From Antedon mediterranea (lineage: Eukaryota; Echinodermata; Crinoidea; Comatulida; Antedonidae), in contig NC_092677.1 in NCBI RefSeq assembly GCF_964355755.1, positions 69,001 through 129,000 of the forward strand: 60,000 nt of DNA. The letters run 5' to 3'. The translations under genes and the position numbers were made by a program. The notes under the pieces were generated by a model. That model was given only the letters and a program-made list of their open reading frames with translations, was not told the origin of the DNA and did no database searches. Shown piece after piece: positions 1-12,851 of the stretch; the first letter of the stretch is position 1, and the number at the start of each line of letters is the position of its first letter.

Positions 1-1086
1 CACGTTGATATATAATAAATATTACTAGAATAATTGCAAAAATACGACTGTAAAAAAACGAAATTTTTTTTCGAATCGTGTATTTCCTCACTTTAAATTA
101 ATTTGAATTTCTTAGCACATCCTCTCTACTATTAAAATAATGCATTTGATTTTGTTTTTGAAGAAATCGAAACTGATTTCAATATTTGAAAATTTAAAAT
201 TCTAAATTAAAGGCGATAAAAACTAATAATTATTATTTTTGTAATAAAATAAAAGGTACGTCACTTTACTATTACACATAAGGCCTACTTACTGCTGTAT
301 GTTCTCGCAATGAATTACTAATATTTTATACAGGAAATGTAACAATACTTACTGAAAGTTACATCAATGGTGCGTTACTTTGCCTCTAAATAAAACACCT
401 GTCCTTTGAAGGTATATACAAATGTCCTATTCAATACATTACGATTATGCAAAGCTTTTGTCGATGAAAATATAGTGTTTAAAAACATGATAAACGTGTG
501 CCTATAGCAACGACCTTTCCTATTTAAACATCATTGCATAAAATATTTATAATTAATATTTTGACTGTTTAGCTTACAATTGGATTAAATGTTTTCCTTA
601 AATATTGACAATCTTTTATATCCGATGATATAAGTTTTTTCCAAACATACCTCCAGGAAAGGCAATATCTATACATACTGGAAATGGGAATAAAACAAGC
701 GAGCTGAAGCAGAATGAGTTATTACAAATACTAAAGATATAACTAAATTTATTCATGTTTTGTATAATTACTGTTGAGTACATGTTAATACTAAATTAGG
801 ACTGACTGAAATTATAACCTTTGTTTTTTATTAAAGTAATGTTTACATTTATGGGGCTATTTTGTGTCTGAATAAGGGACAAGAATACAGGCGTTTTATT
901 CTGTTTCATGAGCGTATAACCGTTGTATTGGATAACACTTAATATTATTATTATTTATCGCCGCATAGGCCCACTACACTTCACCGATATCAAAAAAACA
1001 GCACAATAGAAAACGATAAAGAATTTATAATATAATATTCCTACTTTACAATTGTTTAAAAAAAAGAATATCTGAGGTTAATTTAC
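1..1086. other. AT-rich non-coding DNA
   Basis: No exon-like open frame, RNA gene or clear repeat array was seen in this stretch. It consists of AT-rich sequence with short homopolymer runs. If the candidate exon at 1087-1161 is real, this would be its downstream intron. Confidence 0.5.
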
Positions 1087-1161
1087 CTTTACTTGGTACT
1101 GAATTGTCGCAGCATTTGATGTCACTGTCTCCTTAAACTCAGTATTATTATCATCCGACAT
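1087..1161 (-). CDS. candidate first coding exon of an unidentified gene
   Basis: Reading leftward, an ATG at 1161 in an acceptable context (AACATG) opens 25 codons, beginning MSDDNNTEFK and ending QYQVK, and runs straight into a consensus-like donor AAG|GTAAAT at 1087. Local base composition is less AT-rich than its surroundings. The peptide is acidic and hydrophilic and I do not recognise it. If real, the rest of the gene lies beyond the left edge of the window. The main alternative is chance: 25 open codons next to a GT is weak evidence on its own. Confidence 0.3.
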
Positions 1162-1490
1162 GTTCACTATTCTGTTTTTGAATACTCAATGATCACGCTC
1201 TTAAATTATAACCTTTATGTAATTCAACGAAAAGAAAGCAAATCTGGCAATAATCGCATTCAAACGTGATTAGTGAATGAACAGGGTGTTTCCAGGTAAG
1301 GTTTTGCCAAAACTTATCCCATTTTCAAGATTTGAATCCAACAAATTGCGTTTAATTAGAAGCATAGATAATAAGGAAGTTGACAATTAAGCGAATAAAA
1401 CGGCAACCTATCGGCCTGCAACACAGTCCCCGCTCTTATCTATAGACAAACGTTTCCTATAGTATTTTACACATAAATCATTGATGAGGT

Positions 1491-1714
1491 TTAAGACCCC
1501 GGCTTTTACTATCCAGTATTTCCCCACGACATATTGTTAGTTATAAACAACACAATATTATAGTATTTCCCCACGACATATTGTTATTTATAAACAACAC
1601 AATATTATATTTCTTGCACTTGTTTTTTAAGACCCCGGCTTCTACTATCCAGTATTTCCCCACGACATATTGTTAGTTATAAACAACACAATATTATATT
1701 TCTTGCACTTGTTT
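1491..1714. repeat. short direct repeats, three copies
   Basis: A segment containing TATTTCCCCACGACATATTG followed by a TTATAAACAACACAATATTA stretch occurs three times. The first and third copies share an upstream part (AAGACCCCGGCTT), and the second lacks it. The copies are nearly identical, so the duplication is recent. Flanking 1162-1490 and 1715-3352 hold nothing I can identify. Confidence 0.8.
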
Positions 1715-3352
1715 TGACATGTTAATTAAGGCTATAGTGAAAGATATTATGTTTGTGGGTTATTTTCAAATGTAGTAGCTGTATACCGTACAAATTTTAT
1801 TTCATAAATATTTTAGGATGGTTTTTCCAAGCTGATCTTTACAAACAAAAAATGGTAAAATTAAGTAAAATCATATATTTATATATTCAACAATATATTT
1901 CGTTTCCTAATAATATAAACAATATAAAACTGTGTTCTTCATCGTGACATTCAAATTACAAACCATTCAGACATTTTCCATAATTTTGGTTTTTTTTCTT
2001 TTAAACCCTTTATTTGATTTTACATTAATTTATTAAACATTCTACTAAAATAGCTTTATAATGTGTGTTTCAATCATACAACTGTCTAGGTCCTAAGAAG
2101 AAAATGAATATGATTGAAACCATGTTTGTTATTATTGTGAAACACTCAGGTGTGTGGTGTGTGCAGAATAGGCATTTTGTATTATAATTGTGATTGCAAC
2201 ATTAACAGAAAGTCACGATGTAGGCGTCACAAAGACTCGTTATCAATTTTCTTTGTGGGTGAACAACAACAATGTCTTAACTTTTTTTTAATAACATTGT
2301 TATAAAAATCTGTAAAGCTTTTAAAACATTTTTTCATTATTGTTTTTTTTTAAGACACAATTTCAACATTGTGTTATAACATCTTGATCTTTAATATTAT
2401 AAGTAAAGCTTGTTAAGTTTATTCTTTGCCTAACTGATTTGAAATAATTTTGTTTTGCAAATTGACTACACCTAATTCGAAATGATGTTATTTAATAAAA
2501 GAAATCTGAAGAGATAACATAACAGTTATTTTTCAAATAGAAAAATATTTCAATATTAATTTCCATATTATTGTCCATTTAAATAAACTCTTAAATTCTT
2601 AATTAACCCATCAACCTCCATTTCAGTACCATAGTATTTAAACCAGGGATAAGTGAATCACGCTCCCATGGTTTATTTCTTTAGACAGAATCAAATTTCC
2701 AAATTTACCTTAACTTTTGAAATTTCTATGATTGATTTTAAAGTTATAAATTAATAATAATAATTTATATATAGATGAATAACGCATTGAGATATCGGAA
2801 TAATGCGCTGTATAAAATGTGACATTAAATATACAGATTCTTGGTTATGGAAAAACAAACTCTTCAGCAGGAACTTACGTTTTAAACAATATAAACAGTA
2901 ACATGGGAAAACTTATGGGAAGACAATTATTAAAAACTTCCTGTTAATTTGACGAGTACAGCTAAGTTCACTATGATTGAGCTTAAAAAGGAGTGGTTTG
3001 TTACATAGAGTTATTGTTTTTGTGTTGTGAATATTGGTGGAATGATGGTTTAAAGGACTTGTTATCTAGATCATCTTTGCAGCGCAGGCAGGGCCATTTC
3101 CGCTAAATGAGTACCTCGATAACCACAAGGATGCATAGATTACAACGCTTTCCGGTACAAAGTGCTTAGGTGAACCTTAATAAGAACTTCTTTCATTCAC
3201 GCTTGAGAACACTAAAACAATAATGTTATCAATAATATAATATTCAAACAACGTTTGGATATTTTTCAAAGAACTTACATTTTAAATTCGTAGTAACATT
3301 GTCCTACCGAGGTCAATAGCATTAGGCCAATAATTTATTTTATTTATTGGAG

Positions 3353-3725
3353 ATTCGTCCGTTAGTCGCACACTTGCGTATTCGCCCGTTAGTCGCACAC
3401 TTGCGTATTCGTCCGTTAGTCGCACACTTGCGTATTCGCCCGTTAGTCGTACACTTGCGTATTCGCCCGTTAAGCGTGGTTCCCACTAGCGACGCAACAC
3501 AAGGACGTAACGCAACGCAACTGAATTGACCAATCACAAGCGATGGCTTATTCGCTTGTGATTGCTAACTGTCTATAACTTCGCTTGTCATTGGTTAAAA
3601 CGCTTGCGTTGCGTTTACGTCCTTGCGTTACGTTCTAGTGGGAACCAAGCTTTAGTCGCACACTTGCGTATTCGTCCGTTAGTCGCACACTTGCGTATTC
3701 GCCCGTTAGTCGCACACTTGCGTAT
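3353..3725. repeat. 27-bp minisatellite interrupted by a transposon
   Basis: Units of 27 bp with core GTTAGTCGCACACTTGCGTA run from 3353 to the start of a foldback element at 3473 and resume at 3652. About seven copies in total, differing by single bases (TCGTCC versus TCGCCC). The flanking halves join cleanly once one TTA is removed, which shows the array existed before the insertion. The short open frames on both strands here are repeat artefacts. Confidence 0.9.
3473..3651. mobile_element. foldback MITE with TTA target duplication (PIF/Harbinger-like)
   Basis: A 179-bp segment whose two ends are imperfect inverted copies: the left begins AGCGTGGTTCCCACTAG and the right ends CTAGTGGGAACCAAGCT. 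The inverted arms extend through CAAGGACGTAA and GCAACGCAA to a centre rich in CAATCACAAGCG. It is flanked by TTA on both sides (3470-3472 and 3652-3654), and removing the element plus one TTA restores an unbroken 27-bp satellite unit. A 3-bp TWA duplication is typical of PIF/Harbinger elements. It is too short to code for a transposase, so it is non-autonomous. Confidence 0.8.
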
Positions 3726-4407
3726 AGGTCCAAACAAGTAAAGTCATAATAAAATATCAAAATATAGCACATTTTTTAATTTTAAATAGTAATTTAAAAA
3801 AGATTTGAAAGTTATGAAATGTTTTTTAGACTAAATGATTTCAATAAATTATGATATTAATGAAAACTTAAAATCAGCTCCCACCTCTAGTTCTTAGGCC
3901 TCCTTAGAGAGAAGGTATGGAAGACATTATTCCTAAACGGCTGGAATACCAAGTCCACGTGCGCATGTTCAACTCTCGATTTTATTATTTAGTTATTAAT
4001 GCAGATTCAGCTATTTTTAAATACTGTATTGTAATTAGGGCATAATAAAAATACTATATGCAATTAATATATGCCATTCAGTGAAGTTTTACCTACTTTC
4101 AAACACCGTATTTCAATAAACCAATAAAAAAATATCCTTTATCACAAACACAGAAATAATTAAATATTAAATTAACAGAACCTACTTATTCACAATAAAA
4201 CTATAAGCCACATACTTTCTATATATTTACATTCAATTAAGATATATTAGAATTATTGCAAGAAAACAACATTATATGCCTAAAAAATGAAATAGGAGGT
4301 TTGAAACGTATCAAGCAAGTGTAAAAAACGTAACAACCGCCCGGTAAACTATTCAATGAAGTGATAATAACCAGAATTCTGGCATGGGCCTAATACCTAT
4401 ACAAAAG
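3726..4407. other. AT-rich non-coding DNA
   Basis: No coding exon, RNA gene or strong repeat was seen. Contains AT-rich sequence with occasional AGGCCT words like those found across the whole window. Confidence 0.5.
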
Positions 4408-5215
4408 AATACAAAGTTTACTGGAACTATAACAAGATATTGTTATCAGTGGGCCGAATACCTATAAGAGTTATCTACAACCAATGTCCAAAAGAGTACA
4501 AAAGTTTACTGGATCTATAACGAGATATCGTTATCAGTGGGCCTAATACCTATACGAGTTACCTACAACCAATGTCCAAAAGAGTAAAACGTTTACTGGA
4601 TCTATAACGAGATATCGTTATCAGTGGGCCTAATACCTATACGAGTTACCTACAACCAATTTCCGAAAGAGTACAAAAGTTTACTGGATCTATCAGTGGG
4701 CCTAATACCTATACGAGTTACCTTCAACCAATTTCCGAAAGAGTACAAAAGTTTACTGGATCTATAACGAGATATCGTTATCAGTGGGCATAATACCTAT
4801 ACGAGTTACCTACAACCAATGTCCGAAAGAGTACAACAGTTTATGGATCTATAACGAGATATCGTTATCAGTGGGCCTAATGCCTACCTATACGAGTTAC
4901 CTACAACCAATTTCCGAAAGAGTACAAAAGTTTACTGGATCTATAACGAGATATCGTTATCAGTGGGCCTAATACCTATACGAGTTACCTACAACCAATT
5001 TCCGAAAGAGTACAAAAGTTTACTGGATCTATAACGAGATATCGTTATCAGTGGGCATAATACCTATACGAGTTACCTACAACCAATGTCCAAAAGAGCA
5101 AAACGTTTACTGGATCTATAACGAGATATCGTTATCAGTGGGCCTAATACCTATACGAGTTACCTACAACCAATGTCCAAGAGTACAAAAGTTTACTGGA
5201 TCAATAACGAGATAT
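4408..5215. repeat. about 88-bp tandem repeat, about nine copies
   Basis: Repeated unit contains GTTTACTGGATCTATAACGA, GATATCGTTATCAGTGGGCC and CGAGTTACCTACAACCAAT. Copies differ by small deletions (one lacks the ATAACGAGATATCGT portion near 4690) and by substitutions. The unit contains the palindrome CGAGATATCG. No coding sense; the 62-residue open frame at 4784-4972 is translation of the repeat. Confidence 0.9.
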
Positions 5216-5487
5216 TAGTACATTTACAAAGAGTATCATAGGCCTATAGCTTTACGTAATGAGTTACATAGCTTTCATTTTGACAAAGTAAATAGCTTCT
5301 ACCGGTTAATTCAATATCGATCAGATATGTGTCGGGGCTTACCGTACTTACTCAATAGAAAGATGTACTTATCTATTAACAAGGTAATACGTACAAACAA
5401 TATAAGAGAATACAGGATACTGTACGATATTTCGGGAATAGTTTTTTGAATGAATATTTAGTCACGAGAATACTTATCGATTTATAA

Positions 5488-5900
5488 CGAAATAGTAAAT
5501 TACAAAGTTTAAATCACGGGTGTTTAGTTTTACTTATTAAATAACGAAATAGTGAATTACAATTTTCAGTCACGGTTGTTTAGTTTTTACTTATTAAATA
5601 ACGAAATAACGAATTACACATTTTAAGTCACGGGTGTCAGATTTTTAGTTATAGAATAACGAAATACTGTAGTGAATTACAAAGTTTGAGTCGCGGGTTT
5701 GGGCTTAGAAACTTGCTTATTGAAATATTACATCAAAGTTTAAATCATGGGTTAGTTCAAAGCTTTCTTGAGTAACCAAATAATGAGTATCAAGTTTTAA
5801 TCATGAGTTACGTGTAAAAGCTAATTTATTGAATAACGAAATAGGCCTAGTGAATTAATGTTTAAATCAAGGGTTATGTTTAAAAGCTAATTTATTAAAT
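5488..5900. repeat. degenerate 54-60-bp tandem repeat
   Basis: Units begin roughly with ACGAAATAGTGAATTACAA and contain AAATCACGGGTGTTTAG and TTATTAAATA. At least four clear copies start near 5488, 5542, 5601 and 5658, then become increasingly diverged up to about 5900. The degeneration suggests an older array than its neighbours. Just downstream, GAATACCGATAG..CCATTTGAATGTCAC occurs twice (about 5968 and 6013). Confidence 0.7.
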
Positions 5901-6474
5901 AACCAAATAGTGCATTTTACAACAATGAGGTTTAAAGATCTATTCTCCCCTTCAAAATATAATTATGAATACCGATAGACCATTTGAATGTCACATTATA
6001 CTAGTTATTCAATGAATACCGATAGGCCATTTGAATGTCACTAGTTATTCAATTCGACGAAAAAAACGCGTCATTCAAAAGGAAAAATAATCAACCGGAA
6101 GCCCATTGTCTGGAAGTCACCAGGTTTTGGTTAAATATAACTGTTTATTTTTTTAATAAGCGAAATCATTTTTATTGTTGTTTTTTGGGCAAAATTAATA
6201 ACTTTATTAAAACTGTAAAATGGCCTATTTAAAGTCTTTAATTCGTCTTTAAAGGCTTACTTACTAATTATAACGAAATAACGCATAAGTTAAAACCAGG
6301 CGGTTAAGATGTAAATGAAGATGTATTTAGTTTAAGCTTACACTACCGATTATGATATAGTATTAATTTTAAATCACAGAGATTAGTTATTAATGAAAAG
6401 GATAACATTTCATATTCTACCTACTACTGTATTATTGGCGTCAACAAACAAATCATTTCTGTTCAAAGTATTAT

Positions 6475-6882
6475 TAAAAAGTATGTTAAATGTTACGTAT
6501 TGGCGATACAAAGCTTAGTATTAAACAGTATGTTTAATGTTAAGTATTGGCGATACGAAGTATAGTATTAAACAGTATGTTTAATGTTAAGTATTGGCGA
6601 TACGAAGTATATAGTATTAAACAGTATGTTTAATGTTAAGTATTGGCGATACAAAGTATAGTATTAAACAGTATGTTTAATGTTTCGTATTGGCGATACA
6701 AAGTATAGTATTAAACAGTATGTTTAATGTTAAGTATTGGCGATACAAAGTATAGTATTAAACAGTATGTTTAATGTTAAGTATTGGCGATACAAAGTAT
6801 AGTATTAAACAGTATGTTTAATGTTAAGTATTGGCGATACAAAGTATATAGTATTAAACCGTATGTTTAATGTTAAGTATAC
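6475..6882. repeat. 47-bp minisatellite, about 8.5 copies
   Basis: Unit of 47 bp with GTATTAAACAGTATGTTTAA and TAAGTATTGGCGATACAAAG. Some copies carry an extra TA dinucleotide and a few have CG for AA changes, but overall identity is high. No coding potential. Confidence 0.9.
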
Positions 6883-7267
6883 AAACAACAACAAAAGCCA
6901 GTCTAAAATATGACCAACTACATTATAACGCTATTTATTTATTAAGTAAAATACGTATACATTATTATATTCAATAGATTTGAACGGGAATCAAAGCTGA
7001 CTGTAGGCCTATAACACTAAAATAAAAATTATTCCAAATTCTGGTTAAAAATATAGATCCGGCAATGTGACAAAGACAATAAAACAGTTGAAATGAACGA
7101 TGTCATTCGGTCAACAGATTCTGCTAATTGTTGAATAATATATTTAATAATTATGATATGACCAGTGTCTGCAAACTAAGCTATAAAGGTTTGTGCTGTA
7201 CAAATTAATAATAGTTTGAAGAGGAAGGAAAGTAGTACAGTACGGAAGGGGATATCCTTAGCATGAT

Positions 7268-7343
7268 ACACCAGGCAGCCTGTTAAGAGGCTGCTAATAC
7301 TTAAATACCAGGCAGCCTGTTAAGAGGCTGCTAATACTTAAAT
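7268..7343. repeat. 37-bp tandem duplication
   Basis: Two adjacent copies of a unit containing ACCAGGCAGCCTGTTAAGAG and GCTGCTAATACTTAAAT. Each copy contains the short inverted repeat CAGCCTGTTAAGAGGCTG, able to form a 6-bp hairpin with small mismatch. Confidence 0.8.
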
Positions 7344-7620
7344 ACCGACGTCGTTAATACCAAATTGAAACCTAACGCCATTCCTTTATTTTGTTTATAA
7401 ACTATTCTAATTAAAACTTTCTCTTTACGTTATTTACATAAATCATAAACAAAAGTCTTAGGCCCGTAGTATTTAAACGCTGATTCTCTTGAGCTTAAAT
7501 AGTCTCTGGGATACTGCAGGTTAAAACTCGCCTTTGCCATTTTCTAACTATCTTTATACTTTAATATGTAGTAGATTTATCTATTTACCTTAAAAATACA
7601 ATCCATGACTGTAATTAGGA

Positions 7621-7845
7621 CTAAGATGTAAAGACTTGGAAACGATTTCTTCTTGTCTTACTAATCGCCACCGACCGTATTTTATTAAAACATACGGTGT
7701 GTCTTGATAACGGTCGTTTGACTTCCTTCAAAAATACTTGGTTCACTAATGTATTAATAGTAGATTTATCTTGTAATAGTAGATTTGGGGAGTGGAAACA
7801 CCCACTTCCAGCCTTACTTTGTACATCACTGTTATCATCCAACAT
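7621..7845 (-). CDS. candidate 74-codon ORF, unidentified
   Basis: An open frame beginning MLDDNSDVQSKAGSG and ending NRFQVFTS with a stop. Its composition (Ser, Lys, Asn, Arg, a few Cys) and richer G+C make it look more coding-like than nearby frames, and it starts with the same M-x-DDN pattern as the candidate exon at 1161. I do not recognise any domain. It could be an isolated small gene, an alternative first exon (a possible donor CCAA|GTATTT lies inside), or a chance frame. Confidence is low because nothing independent supports it. Confidence 0.18.
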   Translation of the reverse strand: MLDDNSDVQSKAGSGCFHSPNLLLQDKSTINTLVNQVFLKEVKRPLSRHTVCFNKIRSVAISKTRRNRFQVFTS

Positions 7846-8108
7846 AATGGCATTCTTTTAATAGGCATGCGATAAAGTAATATTATAATTACACCAATAA
7901 ACAAATATATATAGGCCTATATTTATCAAATAATTAATATTAAAAATAAATTTATTAAATGATCAACTTTCAACAACCTTGTTTTCAATTATAAATAAAC
8001 AACCAACTAAATCGTCAATATTACTAAACCTTCTTTATATTTATCCCATCGCAGTAATTTTGTTTTTCTTTTTTTTTACGTTTCACAGTATTGTTTTGTG
8101 AACTAAAA

Positions 8109-8452
8109 GAAACCAAACATTTTACACACCTATAATATGAAACCTCTAGCTATAATACAATAATCTATGGACGACACTAATATAAAGTTAGAATTAGCAA
8201 TTATTAATACATACTGATAAAAAAGCTTGGTGATAAACAAGTGTATTATACTAACCTATCTGATAATGGCTACCATTTTAGACATTTTAAACATTTTACA
8301 CACCTATAATATGAAACCTCTAGCTATAATGCAATAATCTATGGACGACACTTATATAAAGTTAGAATTAGCAATTATTAATACATACTGATAAAGCTTG
8401 GTGATAAACAAGTGTATTATACTAACCTATCTGATGATGGCTACCATTTTAT
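8109..8452. repeat. about 170-bp direct duplication
   Basis: The segment from AAACATTTTACACACCTATA to ATGGCTACCATTTTA occurs twice in a row (about 8117-8279 and 8288-8451) with only a handful of differences, including AAAAAAGC versus AAAGC and one G/A change. A recent segmental duplication with no coding content. Confidence 0.85.
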
Positions 8453-9419
8453 TCCGCAAATACTACTTATGTTTGCAAATCAGTGAATAGTACTCTTACA
8501 ACAAAACACGTTACTTTTAGCATTTAGGAATGCACGTTTCATAGCGTACAGGTGCAATATATCGGTCAAAATCCCAGTTGGTATGCCAACAATAATACAA
8601 AATTCACGCCGTTTGTCACATGAATTTCCGTGTAATTGTTTGACGTGGTTAACGCTGCTTTTGCTTTCGACCTAATAATTACTCTCATTATCTTCAAACT
8701 GTCAATTGTAATTTTAATTGCTGAATATTTCATATATTTTGGTATCAATGATTGTTTTAATATTTTCGAATGGTGCATGATGTGCTAACATGTATAAACT
8801 GTTATGTTTATGGTGTTATCTCCTGGTAAAAGTGTTGGCCACAATAATTAAATTATTTTGTGTGTTAAAGATAATACTATCGCTCATAGTAATTTTACGT
8901 TATTAAAATAATGTATATTAGTCAATAGGCCTTAATCAATTAATGTATATCTTCCAATTATTCCTTGAACGGAACGAACGAAATCCATAATGTATCATCA
9001 ATTGTTTTGTTGACCTCAAATTACCGTTATACAGAATAAGTCGTTCTCATTACATAATTCCTCTCTTCGGAGACCCGTTTAGTTACAAATTTTTAGTACA
9101 AATCGAAGGCAAATCTTCGGTGAAAAGTTATTCATCATACCCCCCCCCCCCCCCCTACTAGTCGGGTAAACTGTTACTGATGTCAATTCAAGTACAAACA
9201 AATGATTTATTTTAATTCTTCATTCAATCATTATCGTCATTATTATTTCATTTCAATATACTTCATTTTTATGTTTATTTACTAAATTGTTCACATTATT
9301 TTACAATTAATATGAGGGCACTCATTATGTACACAATATAATGTAGGGCCTATGAAATACATATATATATATAGTTGAACAATAATATAGTTATTCACTT
9401 CGACCTAAAATTAAATAAA

Positions 9420-10215
9420 TGTTATGTTTTGTGAGAGTCGTGAGGGTGCAGTGATTAATGAATTCTCTTCTTGTATATACCCTCAATGTTATGTTTTGTG
9501 AGAGTGGTGGGGGTGCAGTGATTAATGAATTCTCTTCTTGCATATACCTTCACAATGTTATGTTTTGTGAGAGTGGTGGGGGTGCAGTGATCTTTTATAG
9601 ACCCCCAATATGTTTTGTGAGAGTGGTGGGGTGCAGTGATCTTTTATAGACCCCCAATATGTTTTGTGATAGTGGTGGGGTGCAGTGATCTTTTATAGAC
9701 CCCCAATATGTTTTGTGATAGTGGTGGGGTGCAGTGATCTTGTATAGACCCCCAATATGTTTTGTGAGATCACAATATGTTTTGGGATAGTGGTGGGGTG
9801 CAGTGATCTTTTATAGACCCCCAATATGTTTTGTGATAGTGGTGGGGTGCAGTGATCTTTTATAGACCCCCAATATGTTTTGGGATAGTGGTGGGGTGCA
9901 GTGATCTTGTATAGACCCCAATATATTTGTGAGAGTGGTGGGGTGGAGTGATCTTTTACAGACCCCCAATATGTTTTGTGATAGTGGTGGGGTGCAGTGA
10001 TCTTTTATAGACCCCAAATATGTTTTGGGATAGTGGTGGGGTGCAGTGATCTTGTATGGACCCCCAATATGTTTTGGGATAGTGGTGGGGTGCAGTGATC
10101 TTTTATAGACCCCCAATATGTTTTGTGATAGTGGTGGGGTGCAGTAATCTTTTATAGACCCCCAATATGTTTTGTGATAGTGGTGGGGTGCAGTGATCTT
10201 TTATAGACCCCCAAT
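9420..10215. repeat. 49-bp minisatellite, G-rich strand
   Basis: Unit of 49 bp containing CCCCCAATATGTTTTGTGA, TAGTGGTGGGGTGCAGTGA and TCTTTTATAGA. About 14-15 copies. The first two or three units are longer and carry GATTAATGAATTCTC. Central copies show a G-for-T exchange (TTTTGGGATAG) and one is truncated near 9765. The minus-strand frame of 101 residues at 9811-10116 is a translation artefact. Confidence 0.92.
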
Positions 10216-12755
10216 AAAATGCAAATATTTTTCTCTCAAGCACCACATGATCTGTATCTCATGTACCGTAATGTATTTAAATGTTTTTAAAAGAGAGTCA
10301 AAATGTGACTTCGGCCTATGTAAGCAGTATTTGTTGCCTGAATTTGTCTAAATCGGTACATTTTAAGTTGTTTTTCTCTAGATATTTCCGGTAATTTAAA
10401 TAGTTATAAATACAGGAAATTGTTTTGAAAGGAAATCACATTTAAATTTAATTAAAAAATTCAACTTAAAATTTATAGAAGCAGACATACAACAACTAGA
10501 TGACTTGAACCTACAATTGTTGCAGTATTTTGTTTTTACAATACAATTGCCTATAATATATCTAAGTTTGTTTTGTTTTACAATACAATTGCCTATAATA
10601 TATCTAAGTTTTTTTTGTTTGTTTTTTTTGGCAATATAGTTTGAAGTATCTCTGACATTGACGAAAACACCTGATTATTATGCAAATAATGATTATAATG
10701 TAAAACGAACAATTGGTGACGTTTAACGGTTTTTAACGGTTTTGTCAAAATATCGGTTATTTATTACACAATTAGGTAAAAGAAACTCTGTTTTGTATTG
10801 TGGTCTTGTCTTATATACAAAATAAATCGGGGACAAATATTTAATTTTGTGGAAATAATCTATCTAGCTTTGAATGAAAACATTGTATATATTGTAATAT
10901 AAATGTCCTAATGATAATAATAATTATATCACAAAAATGTTTTATAATGCCTAATGGTGCTGGGACGTTTATCATCAACTCTTATAGTTGCTTTCGATTT
11001 GTGAGGATGTAGAAATTAAATGGTTCAAATACGGGGCATGCCCGCACATAATCTGTGAATTGGTTAAAGGAAGTTTGTCCCAGTAATGTATAAAGGCCAT
11101 TTAGGTCGTCGTCGTCGTTGCTTTTCATTTCAATATTTTAACAATGTTTACCATAGGAAATTTAAATAGTCATGGCATAAATATAATAGGTATAGGATTG
11201 TGAATTACCTGGTGGAAGGTGAAATAGTCTCATTTGATAGCATCAGTGTTGATCCGTTGAACATAAAATGGAGAGGTGTCATTTGCATAGGCTGGATACT
11301 TGTCATGTATCGGATGTAAAGCCACCACCTAAATGAATAAAATACATATTATTAAAGACCATGATGGAGGAAAAAAAAAATATTGCTCCTAAATTCCAAA
11401 AAATTGTCGATGTGTGTCTCTCCTTCTTAACTTATGTGTTACACGATTTTAAAGCTCAGATACAGGCATGAATTTTAAATATAATATCTTGTTAACTGTA
11501 CATAAATTAAATATTTGTAACAGAAAACAAGACGAACAAACATGAATTTCCCTTAATATGGTCAAATACAAAATTTGGCAAAATTCATAAAAACCAGGAA
11601 GACTTTTTTTCAGTAGTTAGGTAGTTAACCTAATGTAATAACATGTCTGGTGACTCCCTAGAAGGTGAAAAAACATGGTGGATATACGGTGGATAATTTT
11701 TGCTATAGCATGAAAATAAAAATCTGAAGTTGAATAAAAATACCAGAAATGTCAAATTCAATTTATATTACCTATATTTAGTCATCTGATTACCTTTTTT
11801 ACCATACCGTTTATTTTTCATAGCTTTTTAAAATGCCTCTCTATTTACAAAATGTGTGTACAAAAGAATAGAGATTTTACTGTGTAATTTGAACTATCCT
11901 CCACTGATAAGAAAGTGCTTATTTTCAACAAGCTCGTGTAACACAAATAAAATAAATTATGAAACATAAGGGGAAATTATAGATCGATAATTATTGGAAT
12001 GTAAGATCAATAGGAATTTTTTTTTTCGGCACCTGGCCCTTAAGACAAAGACTAACTTTTAGTGGGTGATTGTTCAATTTACCCATTACAGTCCTTTTGT
12101 AGACAATGTTGCAAATCGACAATACTGTACTGTTTCATTTTGTTAATTTCATTGGCAGCTAAAAATGAATGAGTTAAATTAAAAATGATTATTGTAATGA
12201 GAATACTTTTAAAACGGGTATATGTGACTTTATTATCCCACAATAATTTGTTTGGTCGTGGTAGACAAATATAAATAAAATATATCAAAATCAAAACATT
12301 TTATAAATAAAACTAAAATGTTACAAAAATACTAATTGTGCAGTATTTCCTTTTAGACACGAATCAATAGAGGTCTCCCTTCAACAACTTTAAAATGCAG
12401 TAGTAATAATGACGTCCGACTTGTATGAGTAAGTAGGCTTACAGAAGTACTGCATTATCGCAACTTTTCTTTTGAAGGCTCCAGAAATTACAAATATATT
12501 GTATCGACACGGTTATTTAATATTACTGACAAAACTGAATTAAAATCTTTATTTTTGAAACTACAAATTCTATGATATAACAGGCAAGTTCTATGACTGG
12601 CACTTACAGATGTATTGTAGGCCTATTGTATTGTACTGTATTATTATGACTGGCACTTACAGATGTATTGTATTGTATTGTATTGTTTAAGATGTGTCGG
12701 AATGCATTTGTTTTTTAATATTATTATTATTTATATTCAGTGCTGCAGTATGTAT
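10216..12755. other. non-coding AT-rich DNA
   Basis: No gene recognised. Holds a 37-bp duplication (GTTTTACAATACAATTGCCT followed by ATAATATATCTAAG, at about 10534 and 10571), a short GTC repeat near 11106-11118, and a duplicated ACTGGCACTTACAGATGTAT near 12596 and 12650. The open frames in this stretch are short and AT-rich with no domain. Confidence 0.5.
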
Positions 12756-12840
12756 AAGTTTGGTTCCCACTTGGACGCAACTCGGGGACGTAAGCGCGCC
12801 GCAAATAATTTGACCAATCACGACGCGATGAGTCATTATT
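12756..12840. mobile_element. left half of the same foldback MITE family
   Basis: The sequence TTTGGTTCCCACTTGGACG, then CGCAAC, GGGGACGTAAGCG and TTGACCAATCACGACGCGAT closely follows the order of motifs in the left arm and centre of the element at 3473-3651. The right arm is missing; the 38-bp satellite begins about 12 bp downstream. This shows that the family is dispersed and that this copy was truncated. Confidence 0.65.
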
Positions 12841-12851
12841 TATTTTATTAC

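Larger units (their letters stand above)
6883..9419. other. non-coding stretch with small duplications and a C run
   Basis: Apart from the entries given separately (7268-7343, 7621-7845, 8109-8452) this is AT-rich DNA without recognised genes. A run of about 17 C residues lies near 9140-9156 and an (AT)n run near 9361-9372. Confidence 0.5.

Noticed and set aside
9811-10116. 101-codon minus ORF
   Set aside because: Translation of the 49-bp minisatellite.
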